This document shows positions 25,275 through 33,370 of a DNA stretch of 64,000 bases, in pieces; the first letter of the stretch is position 1; each line of letters starts with the position of its first letter. A program made the translations under genes and the position numbers. The notes beneath the pieces are model-generated. The model was not told the DNA's origin. It made no database searches and saw only the letters and a program-made list of their open reading frames with translations. This DNA is from Planctomycetota bacterium (lineage in GTDB: Bacteria > Planctomycetota > Brocadiia > SM23-32 > JAKLEA01), in assembly GCA_022711755.1 (NCBI GenBank), contig JAKLEA010000006.1, positions 124,001 through 188,000 on the forward strand, read 5' to 3'.

Positions 25275-26390
25275 TCAGAAATAACCGGGCCGATACGCCG
25301 CAAGCCCGGCCATGTCCGGTATCGCGATATCGCGGAGACGGCCTTCGCGCCGCGCCAGCGAACAACTGTCCCACAGCATCGCGGACGCCATGAACGCGCA
25401 TCTTGTGAACTCCGGATTCGGATACGTCCCGCTCATCAGGCGCTCCCGCCCGACGTTGCATGTCCAGTCCCATAGTTGAACAAGAGTATTGCCGTATGAA
25501 TCCTCGTCGGCGCCAACGTCCTGCCTCGCGCCGTCGAGAATGAGGTATTTCTTTCCTTCGAGATAGTCGGCCTCGATCTCGAATGGCTTGCCGTCCGCCG
25601 TCCCCCTGATGACGCGCTTCTTCGAGAGCGGCGCGCCGGATTTGAAATTGGTGTCGAAGCGGGCGATGGTTTCCCCGATCCGCATCTCCCCCTCAACCTT
25701 GCCGTCAACCGGGCGCGGATACGCCGAGAGATTGGGAGGATTGTAGATTTCCGAAGTTCCCCTGACCGTCAATCCTCCGGAAAGCGCCTCCACCAGGCCG
25801 CCGCGCCGCTTTCCGAGAACGTGAAACAGGAATGCAATACAGTGGACGGTTTCCTGGTACTGGATCGGGACCATGACCTTGTAATTGCGCGGGTTGGCCG
25901 GATTCTCCCGGTCCTTGGAATGGTGAAGCCGCATTTCCTCAATCCTGACCTTCCGGAATCGGCCCAGCCATTCGCAGATTCGTTGCGTCATGGGTTGGTA
26001 GAGTTCCGGAAAGTCATAGAACATCATCATTCCGCTCTCACGGACGAGCGCGACGATCCGGCCGCAGTATTCCGGGCGCTCCGGCGGGGCCATCGGCTTT
26101 TCGTTGAGGATGACGGGCCTGTCGCCGCGCCGCGCCCTTTCGGAGAGCATCCGCATCGCTGTTCCGCGATGCTGCGGGTGAAGGGCGAGGTGGAACACAC
26201 CGGCGTCAAGGTTGTAGAACGCCTCCTCATCCACCACACGCTCGAAGGGCAGCCCGGCGGCATCCTTCGGCATCGGCCCGGGATCAAGGACGAACGCCCT
26301 GACGCCCAGCCTTGCGGAGGCTTCAAGGAACTTCAATCCGATGTAGCCCCATGCGCCGGCAATCGCAATGCTGTCCGGAAGCGTCGGCAA
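25275..26390 (-). CDS. Gfo/Idh/MocA-like oxidoreductase
   Basis: The 371-residue protein has a Rossmann start IAIAGAWGYIGLKFLEA and the catalytic motif ILNEKPMAPPERPEY (the NEKP variant of EKP). A second domain has SGMMMFYDFPELYQ and QYQETVHCIAFLFHVLGK, where the histidine occupies the family's conserved position. The C-terminal half is less typical. A role in oxidising a sugar derivative is likely but the substrate cannot be read from sequence. It stands alone: the next gene on this strand downstream is the small coiled-coil protein 165 bases away. Confidence 0.75.
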   Translation of the reverse strand: MPTLPDSIAIAGAWGYIGLKFLEASARLGVRAFVLDPGPMPKDAAGLPFERVVDEEAFYNLDAGVFHLALHPQHRGTAMRMLSERARRGDRPVILNEKPMAPPERPEYCGRIVALVRESGMMMFYDFPELYQPMTQRICEWLGRFRKVRIEEMRLHHSKDRENPANPRNYKVMVPIQYQETVHCIAFLFHVLGKRRGGLVEALSGGLTVRGTSEIYNPPNLSAYPRPVDGKVEGEMRIGETIARFDTNFKSGAPLSKKRVIRGTADGKPFEIEADYLEGKKYLILDGARQDVGADEDSYGNTLVQLWDWTCNVGRERLMSGTYPNPEFTRCAFMASAMLWDSCSLARREGRLRDIAIPDMAGLAAYRPGYF

Positions 26391-26585
26391 TGTTCGGGGT
26401 CTCCCTTCTTGACTTGGCGGGGCGACGCGGCGGTCAACTGCGCGGAATCACTGCCGGCATTATAATGCGGACGACTTCGCGAGACAGGGACTGATTCCTT
26501 TTCGTCGCTCTACCCGATCAAGGGCGGCTCGACGGCGATATTGCGTCAGGCGACTTTTTGCTCCGCGGCTTATGCAGGGATAAAC

Positions 26586-26927
26586 TTATCCGATAGCTGG
26601 TCCGCCGGTTTCCCCCGTTCGAATGCGTATGCACTCCGCCAGGTCCAGCACGAATATTTTGCCGTCGCCGATATCTCCGGTGCGCGCCGCTGTCTTTATG
26701 GCCTCGATGGTCGGCTGAACGTAGGCCTCGTTCACCGCGATTTCGAGCTTGACCTTTCTCAGAAGGCTTCCGACCTCCTTGTGGCTGCGGTAGACCTCCG
26801 ATACGCCTTTCTGCCTCCCGCGCCCGAGAACGGAAGTGACCGTCACGAGGTGAATCTCCTTCTCGGTCAGGCGGTCGAGGACCGCGTCAAGCTTGTCCGG
26901 CTGGATTACGGCGACAATGTATTTCAT
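26586..26927 (-). CDS. glnB: Nitrogen regulatory protein P-II
   Basis: The 113-residue P-II signal protein binds ATP/ADP and 2-oxoglutarate and gates the ammonium channel encoded just upstream. The N-terminal strand MKYIVAVIQPDKLD, the T-loop entry GRGRQKGVSEVYR, and the C-terminal ATP-binding GDGKIFVLDLAECIRIRTGE are intact. Aligning to the E. coli protein by the shared K40-G41 and Y46, position 51, the uridylylated tyrosine, is a glutamate here (RSHKEV). Start chosen at MKY; an upstream ATG would add 19 residues of repeat-derived sequence. Being next to amt it may equally be called glnK. Confidence 0.9.
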   Translation of the reverse strand: MKYIVAVIQPDKLDAVLDRLTEKEIHLVTVTSVLGRGRQKGVSEVYRSHKEVGSLLRKVKLEIAVNEAYVQPTIEAIKTAARTGDIGDGKIFVLDLAECIRIRTGETGGPAIG

Positions 26928-26940
26928 TGGTATTACCCAT

Positions 26941-26972
26941 GTAGGGTGGGCAAAACTGAAAGTTTTGCCCAC
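26941..26972 (+). repeat. GTAG-capped palindrome between amt and glnB
   Basis: Caps GTAGGGT and ACGCTG flank the stem GGGCAAAACT-GAA-AGTTTTGCCC, which is perfectly paired. It lies between the amt stop and the glnB start and so is transcribed in the amt-glnB mRNA. It could lower downstream expression or stabilise the upstream message. Confidence 0.8.
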
Positions 26973-26980
26973 GCTGAACC

Positions 26981-28333
26981 TCAATCAATCAACGTGTAAG
27001 CCGCCTCGCTATGCAGCGAGAGGTCAAGCCCGACCCGTTCCTCGCGCTCGGAGACTCTCAGCGGCAGCGCCAGGTTGACGAGCTTCAGCAGCAGGCACGA
27101 ACAGACGAACGCGTAGGCCGCCGTGACGGCCACGGCCTTGAGCTGTATGACCAGCAGCGCAGGATTACCGTGGAAGAGGCCGTCCGCCCCGGCGGGATTG
27201 ACCGCCTTGCTCGCCCAGAGGCCCGTGGCTATCGCGCCCCAGATTCCGCCGACGCCGTGAACGCCGTACGCGTCCAGGGAATCGTCATAGCCAAGCAGCG
27301 GTTTCATGTATGTGACGGACAGCCAGCAGATGATCGAGACGCTGAGGCCTATGCCCATCGCGCCCAGAGGCGTGATGAATCCGGCGGCAGGCGTCACGGC
27401 CACAAGTCCGGCCACCGCTCCCGTAATGATGCCGAGCGCGGTCGGGCGGGAGTGATGAAGCGAATCGAGTATCGCCCATGCGAAGGCGGCCGTTGACGCC
27501 GCGACGTGGGTGGCCACGAACGCGGAGCCGGCCAGCCCGCCCGCGCTCAGCGCGCTGCCGGCGTTGAATCCGAACCATCCGAACCAGAGCAGAGACGCGC
27601 CCAGAACCGCGAAGGGCAGGCTGTGCGGCGGGGATATGGTTTTCGTGAAGCCGTGCCGCTTGCCGAGGATCAGCGCGGCGGCAAGGGCGGCCAGCCCAGC
27701 GTTGATGTGGACGACCGTCCCGCCCGCGAAGTCCAGCGCGCCCATCTTGCGAAGGAAACCGCCTTCGCCCCAGACCCAGTGGCAAACCGGCGCATAGACG
27801 AACGTGGCCCAGAGCAGGCTGAACACACAGAAGGACGAGAACCGCATCCGTTCCGCGAACGCGCCGATGATGAGCGCGGGCGTGATGACCGCGAACATCG
27901 CCTGATAGATCATGAAGACGTTATGCGGAATCGTCGGGGCGTAACTCCCCGGCTCGCCGGTCACGCCCCGCAACCCCGCCCAATCCAGTCCGCCGATGAC
28001 ACCGCCGATGTCAGGCCCGAATGCGAGGCTGTAGCCGCAAATCACCCAATGAATCGTAATCAACCCGATCATCATCAGGCACTGCATCAGAACGGACAGG
28101 ACATTCTTCTTGCGGACAAGCCCGCCGTAGAAGAACGCCAAGCCGGGGGTCATCAGGAGCACCAGCGCCGCGCTGATAAGCACCCATGCCGTATCACCTG
28201 AATCCAGGGAAGCTACGGAAGCCACTGTCTGGGCGGGGGCGGCATTGTCCGCCGCAAGGTCTTGCGCGGCCATAGCGCAGAGGGCTATTTCGGTTGTGAA
28301 CAAGAACGCCGTCAGACGACGCAGATGGCTCAT
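26981..28333 (-). CDS. amt: Ammonium transporter
   Basis: The 450-residue Amt/MEP channel has an N-terminal signal-like segment and about eleven membrane helices. Family signatures include TPGLAFFYGGLVRKKNVLS, VWGEGGFLRKMGALDFAGG with GGTVVHINAG, the pore-lining histidines in that block and later GVHGVGGIWGAIATG. The ATG at 28333 is preferred because GGGAG lies 10 bases upstream; an ATG seven codons earlier lacks a site. Upstream is a sigma-54-type promoter (28451-28466), fitting nitrogen-limitation control. glnB follows after a 53-base gap with a palindromic repeat. Confidence 0.93.
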   Translation of the reverse strand: MSHLRRLTAFLFTTEIALCAMAAQDLAADNAAPAQTVASVASLDSGDTAWVLISAALVLLMTPGLAFFYGGLVRKKNVLSVLMQCLMMIGLITIHWVICGYSLAFGPDIGGVIGGLDWAGLRGVTGEPGSYAPTIPHNVFMIYQAMFAVITPALIIGAFAERMRFSSFCVFSLLWATFVYAPVCHWVWGEGGFLRKMGALDFAGGTVVHINAGLAALAAALILGKRHGFTKTISPPHSLPFAVLGASLLWFGWFGFNAGSALSAGGLAGSAFVATHVAASTAAFAWAILDSLHHSRPTALGIITGAVAGLVAVTPAAGFITPLGAMGIGLSVSIICWLSVTYMKPLLGYDDSLDAYGVHGVGGIWGAIATGLWASKAVNPAGADGLFHGNPALLVIQLKAVAVTAAYAFVCSCLLLKLVNLALPLRVSEREERVGLDLSLHSEAAYTLID

Positions 28334-28450
28334 TAGCGAAATTCTCCCGTTCATTAATCAATGATTTCGACAAAGATGCCGGGCGCAGGCGGAGAGTCCA
28401 TGCCAGAACGGGAAATCTCCCTGGAATATCCGTGCGGCTAATAATGACTT

Positions 28451-28466
28451 AGCAACAGGGATGCCA
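28451..28466 (-). promoter_or_regulatory. Sigma-54 (-24/-12) promoter for amt-glnB
   Basis: On the minus strand the sequence TGGCAT-CCCTG-TTGCT gives GG and GC doublets separated by exactly 10 bases, the defining spacing of sigma-54 promoters, and matches TGGCAY and TTGCW. Transcription would start near 28440, about 107 bases before the amt start codon. Confidence 0.7.
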
Positions 28467-28480
28467 TTTAATAAACACGC

Positions 28481-28495
28481 TGCCAAGTATTGGCA
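28481..28495. promoter_or_regulatory. Perfect palindrome upstream of the amt promoter
   Basis: TGCCAA-GTA-TTGGCA is a perfect 6+3+6 inverted repeat 15 bases upstream of the -24 element. It is a candidate regulator site, but it does not match the NtrC consensus spacing. Confidence 0.4.
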
Positions 28496-29085
28496 TAAAA
28501 CATTCCTCGACTGTGTTATATGACTGCGACATGCGCCATGAAGATTACATTCCACATTGATGTATCATACGTCTGCGTAGGTTTTCGATAGGTATTAATA
28601 CGCATATGTAAGGTTTGCGTTATTTGAAATGCGCAAGGTGGCAGAGCGAGGATGGCAGCGACAGCATCTGATGTATTTAACGACCGCAATGCGCAATTCA
28701 TCGCAGAATACGGCAACCAGACCATGGACCGCGCGTTTAGCTCCAATGTTCCAGAGGGCAGGCATAAAGAGACCTGTCTCCAAAAAGTATCAAATACATC
28801 ATATAATGGCGGAGTATTACGATAAAAATATAAATAATTCCCTTGCCATGCCAACGTTGGCGCAAATAATAGGATAATGATCCCGGGGGGGATTATGGTT
28901 GTCATGTTCGCGTCCGGCCACAAGAGGGATTCGGAAGACGGAGGGATCCCCTGTGTTTTCACGCCGTCCGACATGACGGCAAATGACCCGTCATTCGTGA
29001 TTTAATCGCCGTAAACATTGGCTACGCCATCTCTTACCCGGCGATGGCGTTAACTCTGAACAGTGAGATTTAAAAGGAGAATGGA

Positions 29086-30120
29086 ATGAAATCCCCCTCG
29101 CGTCTGAGAGTTCTTGCGTCGCTTTTCATCGCGGTCTGCTCCTGCTGCGCGGTTGCAAGAGGACAGTGGACCACGCAGCAACTGACCGATAATTCCTACG
29201 GGGACGAAACGCCCTCAGCCTATGGCGGAACAGTCGCGTGGTCAGGATATGACGGCAACGACTACGAGATATATTTCTGGGACGGCGCCACGATCCAACA
29301 GATTACCAACAACACAACGCAGGACTTCAGCCCTTCCCTATACAACGGCGAGATCGCATGGGTCAACATGTCCACCGGAATCAACGATGCCGACATCTAT
29401 TACTGGAATGGCACATCAACCGCGCAGATCACAAACAACTCCATGAACAACTGGAGTCCGTCGCTTTACAACGGAACCATTGCCTGGCACGCATTTGCGG
29501 ACGCCCCGAACGACAGCGCCAGCGAGATCTATTACTGGAACGGCTCGACGACCACGAGGATAACAAACAACTCGATATCGGACCAGGAAGTTTCTCTGCA
29601 CAACGGCGTGATCGCATGGACCGCCAGCGTGGGTTTCGGCAACACGGAGATTTTCTATTGGGATGGCTCCACTCATCAACTGACAAGCAATGCCACCTGG
29701 GATTCGTCCGCGTCAGTCTATGACGGGACGATTGCGTGGACGCAGGTCGTCGGCGCATATAGAGAAATAATGTACTGGGACGGTTCTTCCACGTCCCAGA
29801 TCACAAACAATTCATACGATGATTCGGAGCCCTCCCTCAATAACGGCATGATAGCGTGGTACGGCGGTTTTGACGACTACGAGATTTATTACTGGGACGG
29901 CATGACAATCCAGCAGGTTACGGACAATGACGTCACGGACTGGTATCCATCACTGTATGCGGGCGCGGCCATGCCGGAAATCGCATACGCGGGCTGGAAC
30001 GGGAATTCGTACGAAATCTATTACGCCGTGTTGCCGGAACCAGGTACGGTAAGTCTGCTTGGGCTGGGCGTGATTAGCCTGCTATACCACAGGTCAAAGA
30101 ATCGCCGGCGCAATAATTGA
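29086..30120 (+). CDS. PEP-CTERM protein with beta-propeller-like repeats
   Basis: The 344-residue secreted protein has a signal peptide (LRVLASLFIAVCSCCAVARG). About seven repeats of 40-46 residues follow, each with YYWNGST-like, QITNNS-like and SLYNG-IAW-like segments, consistent with a TolB/WD-type beta-propeller. The C-terminus is a PEP-CTERM sorting tail: PEPGTVSLLGLGVISLLY followed by a basic cluster. Such tails are processed by an exosortase and the proteins are linked to exopolysaccharide; no exosortase is in this window. AAGGAG lies 8 bases before the ATG. A strong hairpin follows the gene at 30153-30185. Confidence 0.85.
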   Translation: MKSPSRLRVLASLFIAVCSCCAVARGQWTTQQLTDNSYGDETPSAYGGTVAWSGYDGNDYEIYFWDGATIQQITNNTTQDFSPSLYNGEIAWVNMSTGINDADIYYWNGTSTAQITNNSMNNWSPSLYNGTIAWHAFADAPNDSASEIYYWNGSTTTRITNNSISDQEVSLHNGVIAWTASVGFGNTEIFYWDGSTHQLTSNATWDSSASVYDGTIAWTQVVGAYREIMYWDGSSTSQITNNSYDDSEPSLNNGMIAWYGGFDDYEIYYWDGMTIQQVTDNDVTDWYPSLYAGAAMPEIAYAGWNGNSYEIYYAVLPEPGTVSLLGLGVISLLYHRSKNRRRNN

Positions 30121-30152
30121 TCCCCTGAATCACCGATAACATCACACGGTTT

Positions 30153-30185
30153 CCACCCCGGGCAAGCCGGAAATGCCCGGGGTGG
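30153..30185 (+). terminator. Strong hairpin after the PEP-CTERM gene
   Basis: CCACCCCGGGCA and TGCCCGGGGTGG pair perfectly over 12 bases around a 9-base loop. A T-rich TTGTTTTATT follows about 15 bases later rather than immediately, so termination is likely but the structure is not textbook. Confidence 0.55.
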
Positions 30186-30261
30186 AGACTGAATTCGCGT
30201 CTTGTTTTATTCCCGGGCGGGGCAAGTAACATCCGGCGCGTTATCGCTACAGATGCGATCA

Positions 30262-30885
30262 TCACCATGCTTTTTTTACGGGATGTCGCAGGACTGCCTT
30301 GATCTTTTCCGGTTTCACCCGGCGCGGGTCGTTCATATAGATTTCGCGATGCTTTCCACAGAGGACATAGCCCTCGGATTCCGCCAGCGCGCGCATTTTT
30401 TCGATGGTTCGGCCCTCCTCGCAATATGGGCCGAGGTGCGTCATTGTCACTGCCTTCCCTCCGGGGTCCCGCTCATAGCGCAATGTCGCAAGTCCCGGCG
30501 GGTCTTTCTTTTCCGTCAACTGAATCTTCGCCTCGGAGACAAGCTCTTTCGTAACGAAGTCCGGCTGCATGATCATCAGCGTCCACTTCCAAGCCGCCTT
30601 GTCTTTGATCCTGATGCTGCCGTCCTCCTCCGTCCAGAAGACGCCTTCCGGCGGCGGGACGACGAAATCGAATGCGCCCTCCGGTTTCGGCTTCTTCATG
30701 AACTTGATTGTGTAGGCCAAGCCGAACAGGCAGGCGAAGGCGTCCTGGAATGCCTGCGAATCGTTCGGGTCCCCGGCGCCGTCAATCGTCAGAAAGTTCA
30801 AGGGTGGAACATCCACGAGCGCGGGCGCTTTTACCGACGGAGCATAGAGATGCTTGAAGGTCTTCTTGAAATCAACCTTTTCCAT
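30262..30885 (-). CDS. GyrI-like small-molecule-binding domain protein
   Basis: The 207-residue cytoplasmic protein is of the stand-alone GyrI-like/SOUL type (COG4832 group). It has DVPPLNFLTIDGAGDPNDS near residue 24, AFDFVVPPPEGVFW, KWTLMIMQPDFVTKE and ERDPGGKAVTMTHLGPYCEE, the usual order in this family. Members bind hydrophobic small molecules and some hydrolyse them; no DNA-binding domain is present, so it is not a transcription factor itself. Convergent with the PEP-CTERM gene; no operon partner. Confidence 0.8.
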   Translation of the reverse strand: MEKVDFKKTFKHLYAPSVKAPALVDVPPLNFLTIDGAGDPNDSQAFQDAFACLFGLAYTIKFMKKPKPEGAFDFVVPPPEGVFWTEEDGSIRIKDKAAWKWTLMIMQPDFVTKELVSEAKIQLTEKKDPPGLATLRYERDPGGKAVTMTHLGPYCEEGRTIEKMRALAESEGYVLCGKHREIYMNDPRRVKPEKIKAVLRHPVKKAW

Positions 30886-31235
30886 TCACAAACCTCCTGC
30901 TCCGAGGGCTGAATTCTTTCAAAGGGCCGATTCTTCAATCCCCGCGGCGCACAATGGGCAAACAGGATTTTACGATGATCGCAGTCCGGCAATCATCTCC
31001 GGCAATGTGTATTTTATGATAACCGGGCGCGGGTTCACGGGAAAGATTTCGCATGAGATTCCCGCAGGGGAAGGCATGGCGAAACTTCGCATATGAACTG
31101 AAGGCGATGTTAAAGGTTTGCGTCCGAACGCGGCGTGAGGGTCCGCCCTTGTGAAAGGCGTCCGGGGGTTATAAACTTGCCGCCAGTCGCGGCGAAGGTT
31201 TTCCCGACGTTCGGCCATGATCCGAGGACGCCAAA
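30886..31235. other. Intergenic region without recognised features
   Basis: This 350-base gap separates divergent genes. I see no reading frame with a ribosome-binding site, no strong promoter pair and no repeat of the families found elsewhere. Confidence 0.5.
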
Positions 31236-32210
31236 ATGCTGAAATTCCGATCCTCAAAGCCGGTCCTTGTTTGTATTGCCGTTATCTGCGCATCAGTCGC
31301 AGGCTGCAAGAAACGCGATCCTGCCGCCCCGTCCGCGGCGCAGCCCGCCAGCAAGCCGACCATCGCGCTTGTGATGAAATCGCTGGCCAACGAGTTCTTC
31401 CTGACCATGGAGAACGGCGCCCGCGATCACCAGAAGCTTCATGCGGCCGAGTATGACCTGATCGCCAACGGCATCAAGGACGAGCAGGACGTCAGCAGGC
31501 AGGTCGCCCTGGTCGAGCAGATGATCGCCCAGCGCGTTGACGCAATCGTCATCGCCCCGGCGGACTCAAAGGCGCTCGTCCCGGTCTGCAAGCGCGCCAT
31601 GGACGATGGCATCGCCGTGGTCAACATTGATAACAAGTTCGACTCCGGCGCGCTGGCGGAGAAGAAGGCGAAGATTCCATTCGTCGGGCCGGATAATCGC
31701 AAAGGCGCGCGACTTGCCGGGGAATATCTCGCAAAGAAGCTGAAGGCTGGCGATCCGGTGGCGATAATTGAGGGCGCGCCGAACGCTTTCAACGGCATCC
31801 AGCGCAAGCTCGGTTTCGAGGACGCCATGAACGCGGCCGGGATGAAGATCGTCACCTCCCAGACCGGCTACTGGGAGATGGACAAGGCTAACCAAGTCGC
31901 GTCCTCGATCCTGACGGAACATCCACAGCTTAAGGCCATCCTTTGCGCCAATGACAGCATGGCTTTGGGGGCTGCCGCCGCTCTGCGCGCCGCCGGGCGG
32001 CAGGACTCCGTCATCGTGGTTGGATTCGACAACATCAGCGCCGTGCAGCAACTCATGAAAGAGGGCAAGGTGCTCTGCACCGTTGACCAGCATGCCGATA
32101 AGCTGGCCGTCTTCGGCATCGAATACGCGCTTGAGATGCTGAAAACCAGGGCCGCGCCGGAGGACCGCGAGACGCAGGTTGACCTTATCACTCCGGACAC
32201 GCTGAAATAG
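31236..32210 (+). CDS. Sugar ABC transporter substrate-binding lipoprotein (RbsB-like)
   Basis: The 324-residue periplasmic-binding protein of the ribose/galactose family has a lipoprotein signal (VLVCIAVICASVAGC) and a two-lobed fold opened by PTIALVMKSLANEFF. Lobe motifs include VDAIVIAPADSKALVPV, NIDNKF, GARLAGEYLAKKL and KAILCANDSMALGAAAAL, followed by VVGFDNISAVQQLM. The substrate is probably a pentose, hexose or cyclitol. The permease gene follows after 20 bases, but no ATPase gene is present on either side. Confidence 0.88.
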   Translation: MLKFRSSKPVLVCIAVICASVAGCKKRDPAAPSAAQPASKPTIALVMKSLANEFFLTMENGARDHQKLHAAEYDLIANGIKDEQDVSRQVALVEQMIAQRVDAIVIAPADSKALVPVCKRAMDDGIAVVNIDNKFDSGALAEKKAKIPFVGPDNRKGARLAGEYLAKKLKAGDPVAIIEGAPNAFNGIQRKLGFEDAMNAAGMKIVTSQTGYWEMDKANQVASSILTEHPQLKAILCANDSMALGAAAALRAAGRQDSVIVVGFDNISAVQQLMKEGKVLCTVDQHADKLAVFGIEYALEMLKTRAAPEDRETQVDLITPDTLK

Positions 32211-32230
32211 CCCCCCCCGCAAGGCAACTC

Positions 32231-33232
32231 ATGGCCGAGGTAAAGCCAGGCAAAAAAACCAGGACGCGAACGCGCGCCCGACTGCTTCCCACGGGCGTCG
32301 CCGATTCCGTAGGCATGATCCTGGCGCTGTGCGCGCTGACGGCCATATTCGGACTGAAGGCGAAGCATTTCTTCGAGTTGAAGACGTTCCAGACAATCGC
32401 CAATCAGATACCGGACGCCGTCGTCATTTCGGTCGGCGTGACATTCGTTCTGATCATAGGCGGGATTGACCTGTCGGTCGGCTCGGTCCTTGCGCTGTGC
32501 AGCGCCGTCATGGGGGCGGTTCTGCTGCGGACCGAAATGCCGCTTCCGGTCGCCGTGCTGGCCTGCGTCATTACGGGATTGGCCTGCGGCTCGATCAACG
32601 GGCTTCTCATCAGCGGTTTGAAGCTGCCCGCCTTCATCGTCACGCTGGGGATGATGGAAATCGCCAGGGGCGCAACGTACATGATAACCGGCTCCCGGAC
32701 GGCCTACATTGGTTCGCGGGTCGAGGTCATTGCGGAACAGTCGCTTTTTGGCCTTTCGCTGCCGTTTCTAACTGCCCTGGCGGTTGCGTCGGCGGGACAG
32801 TTCGCGCTGTCCCGCACGGTCTTCGGGCGTCACGCGCTGGCTGTCGGGGCTAATGAGCAGGCGGCGCGCTATTCCGGGATCGGCGCGCGTAAAGTCAAGT
32901 GGATGGTCTACGCCCTTTGCGGAGCGCTCAGCGGCGTTGCGGCGGTCATCAACTGCGCCAGGCTCGGCTCCGCCGACCCTAACGCCGGCACCGGCTTCGA
33001 GCTTCAGGCCATCGCGGCGGTCGTCATCGGCGGCACGAGCCTGATGGGGGGGCGCGGGTCTGTCGTCGGGACTTTCCTGGGCGTCTGCATTATCGCCGTG
33101 CTGGGGGCGGGCCTGGCGCAGATTGGGGCTCAGGAATCAACCAAGCGATTCATTACCGGCTGCGTGATAATCGCGGCGGTCATCCTGGATTATTATCGTC
33201 GGCGCCTGCGGGCCTCTTCCGGCGCGGCGTAA
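32231..33232 (+). CDS. Sugar ABC transporter permease (RbsC-like)
   Basis: The 333-residue inner-membrane permease of the ribose family has eight to ten hydrophobic segments. It carries the family blocks LIIGGIDLSVGSVLALCS, CGSINGLLISGLKLPAFIVT, the GxTYMI segment and the cytoplasmic coupling loop VGANEQAARYSGIGARKVK, followed by GGTSLMGGRGSVVGTFLG. It pairs with the binding protein upstream. The missing ATPase must be supplied from elsewhere. Confidence 0.9.
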   Translation: MAEVKPGKKTRTRTRARLLPTGVADSVGMILALCALTAIFGLKAKHFFELKTFQTIANQIPDAVVISVGVTFVLIIGGIDLSVGSVLALCSAVMGAVLLRTEMPLPVAVLACVITGLACGSINGLLISGLKLPAFIVTLGMMEIARGATYMITGSRTAYIGSRVEVIAEQSLFGLSLPFLTALAVASAGQFALSRTVFGRHALAVGANEQAARYSGIGARKVKWMVYALCGALSGVAAVINCARLGSADPNAGTGFELQAIAAVVIGGTSLMGGRGSVVGTFLGVCIIAVLGAGLAQIGAQESTKRFITGCVIIAAVILDYYRRRLRASSGAA

Positions 33233-33275
33233 GCCCGGGGGTTTTCATGACCGTCCGGCGCGGTCTCAACCGGGG

Positions 33276-33304
33276 TTGCGGAGTTTCCGACGCAGGGGTA
33301 TCAT
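33276..33304 (+). promoter_or_regulatory. Candidate promoter for the kinase/nucleotidyltransferase gene
   Basis: TTGCGG and TATCAT are separated by 17 bases, 67 bases before the ATG at 33371. This suggests the fused enzyme gene can be transcribed separately from the transporter genes. Pattern match only. Confidence 0.35.
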
Positions 33305-33370
33305 CTGAGCGCCGGGAGAGGCCGCGCGCATGGGGGGAGCGTCATGGCAAGGATTCCAGGGAGACACTGA

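Larger units (their letters stand above)
28334..29085. other. AT-richer divergent intergenic region
   Basis: This 752-base gap between amt (minus) and the PEP-CTERM gene (plus) contains the amt promoter region. Two hairpins occur nearer the plus-strand gene: ATGACGG..CCGTCAT at 28973-28994 and ACGCCATC..GATGGCGT around 29027-29049. A 152-codon minus-strand reading frame at 28516-28974 has no ribosome-binding site and an unlikely composition, so I do not call a gene. Confidence 0.55.

Noticed and set aside
28516..28974. A 152-codon minus-strand reading frame in the AT-richer amt upstream region
   Set aside because: No ribosome-binding site, unlikely amino-acid composition, and it covers the amt promoter and palindrome; AT-rich intergenic DNA explains its openness.
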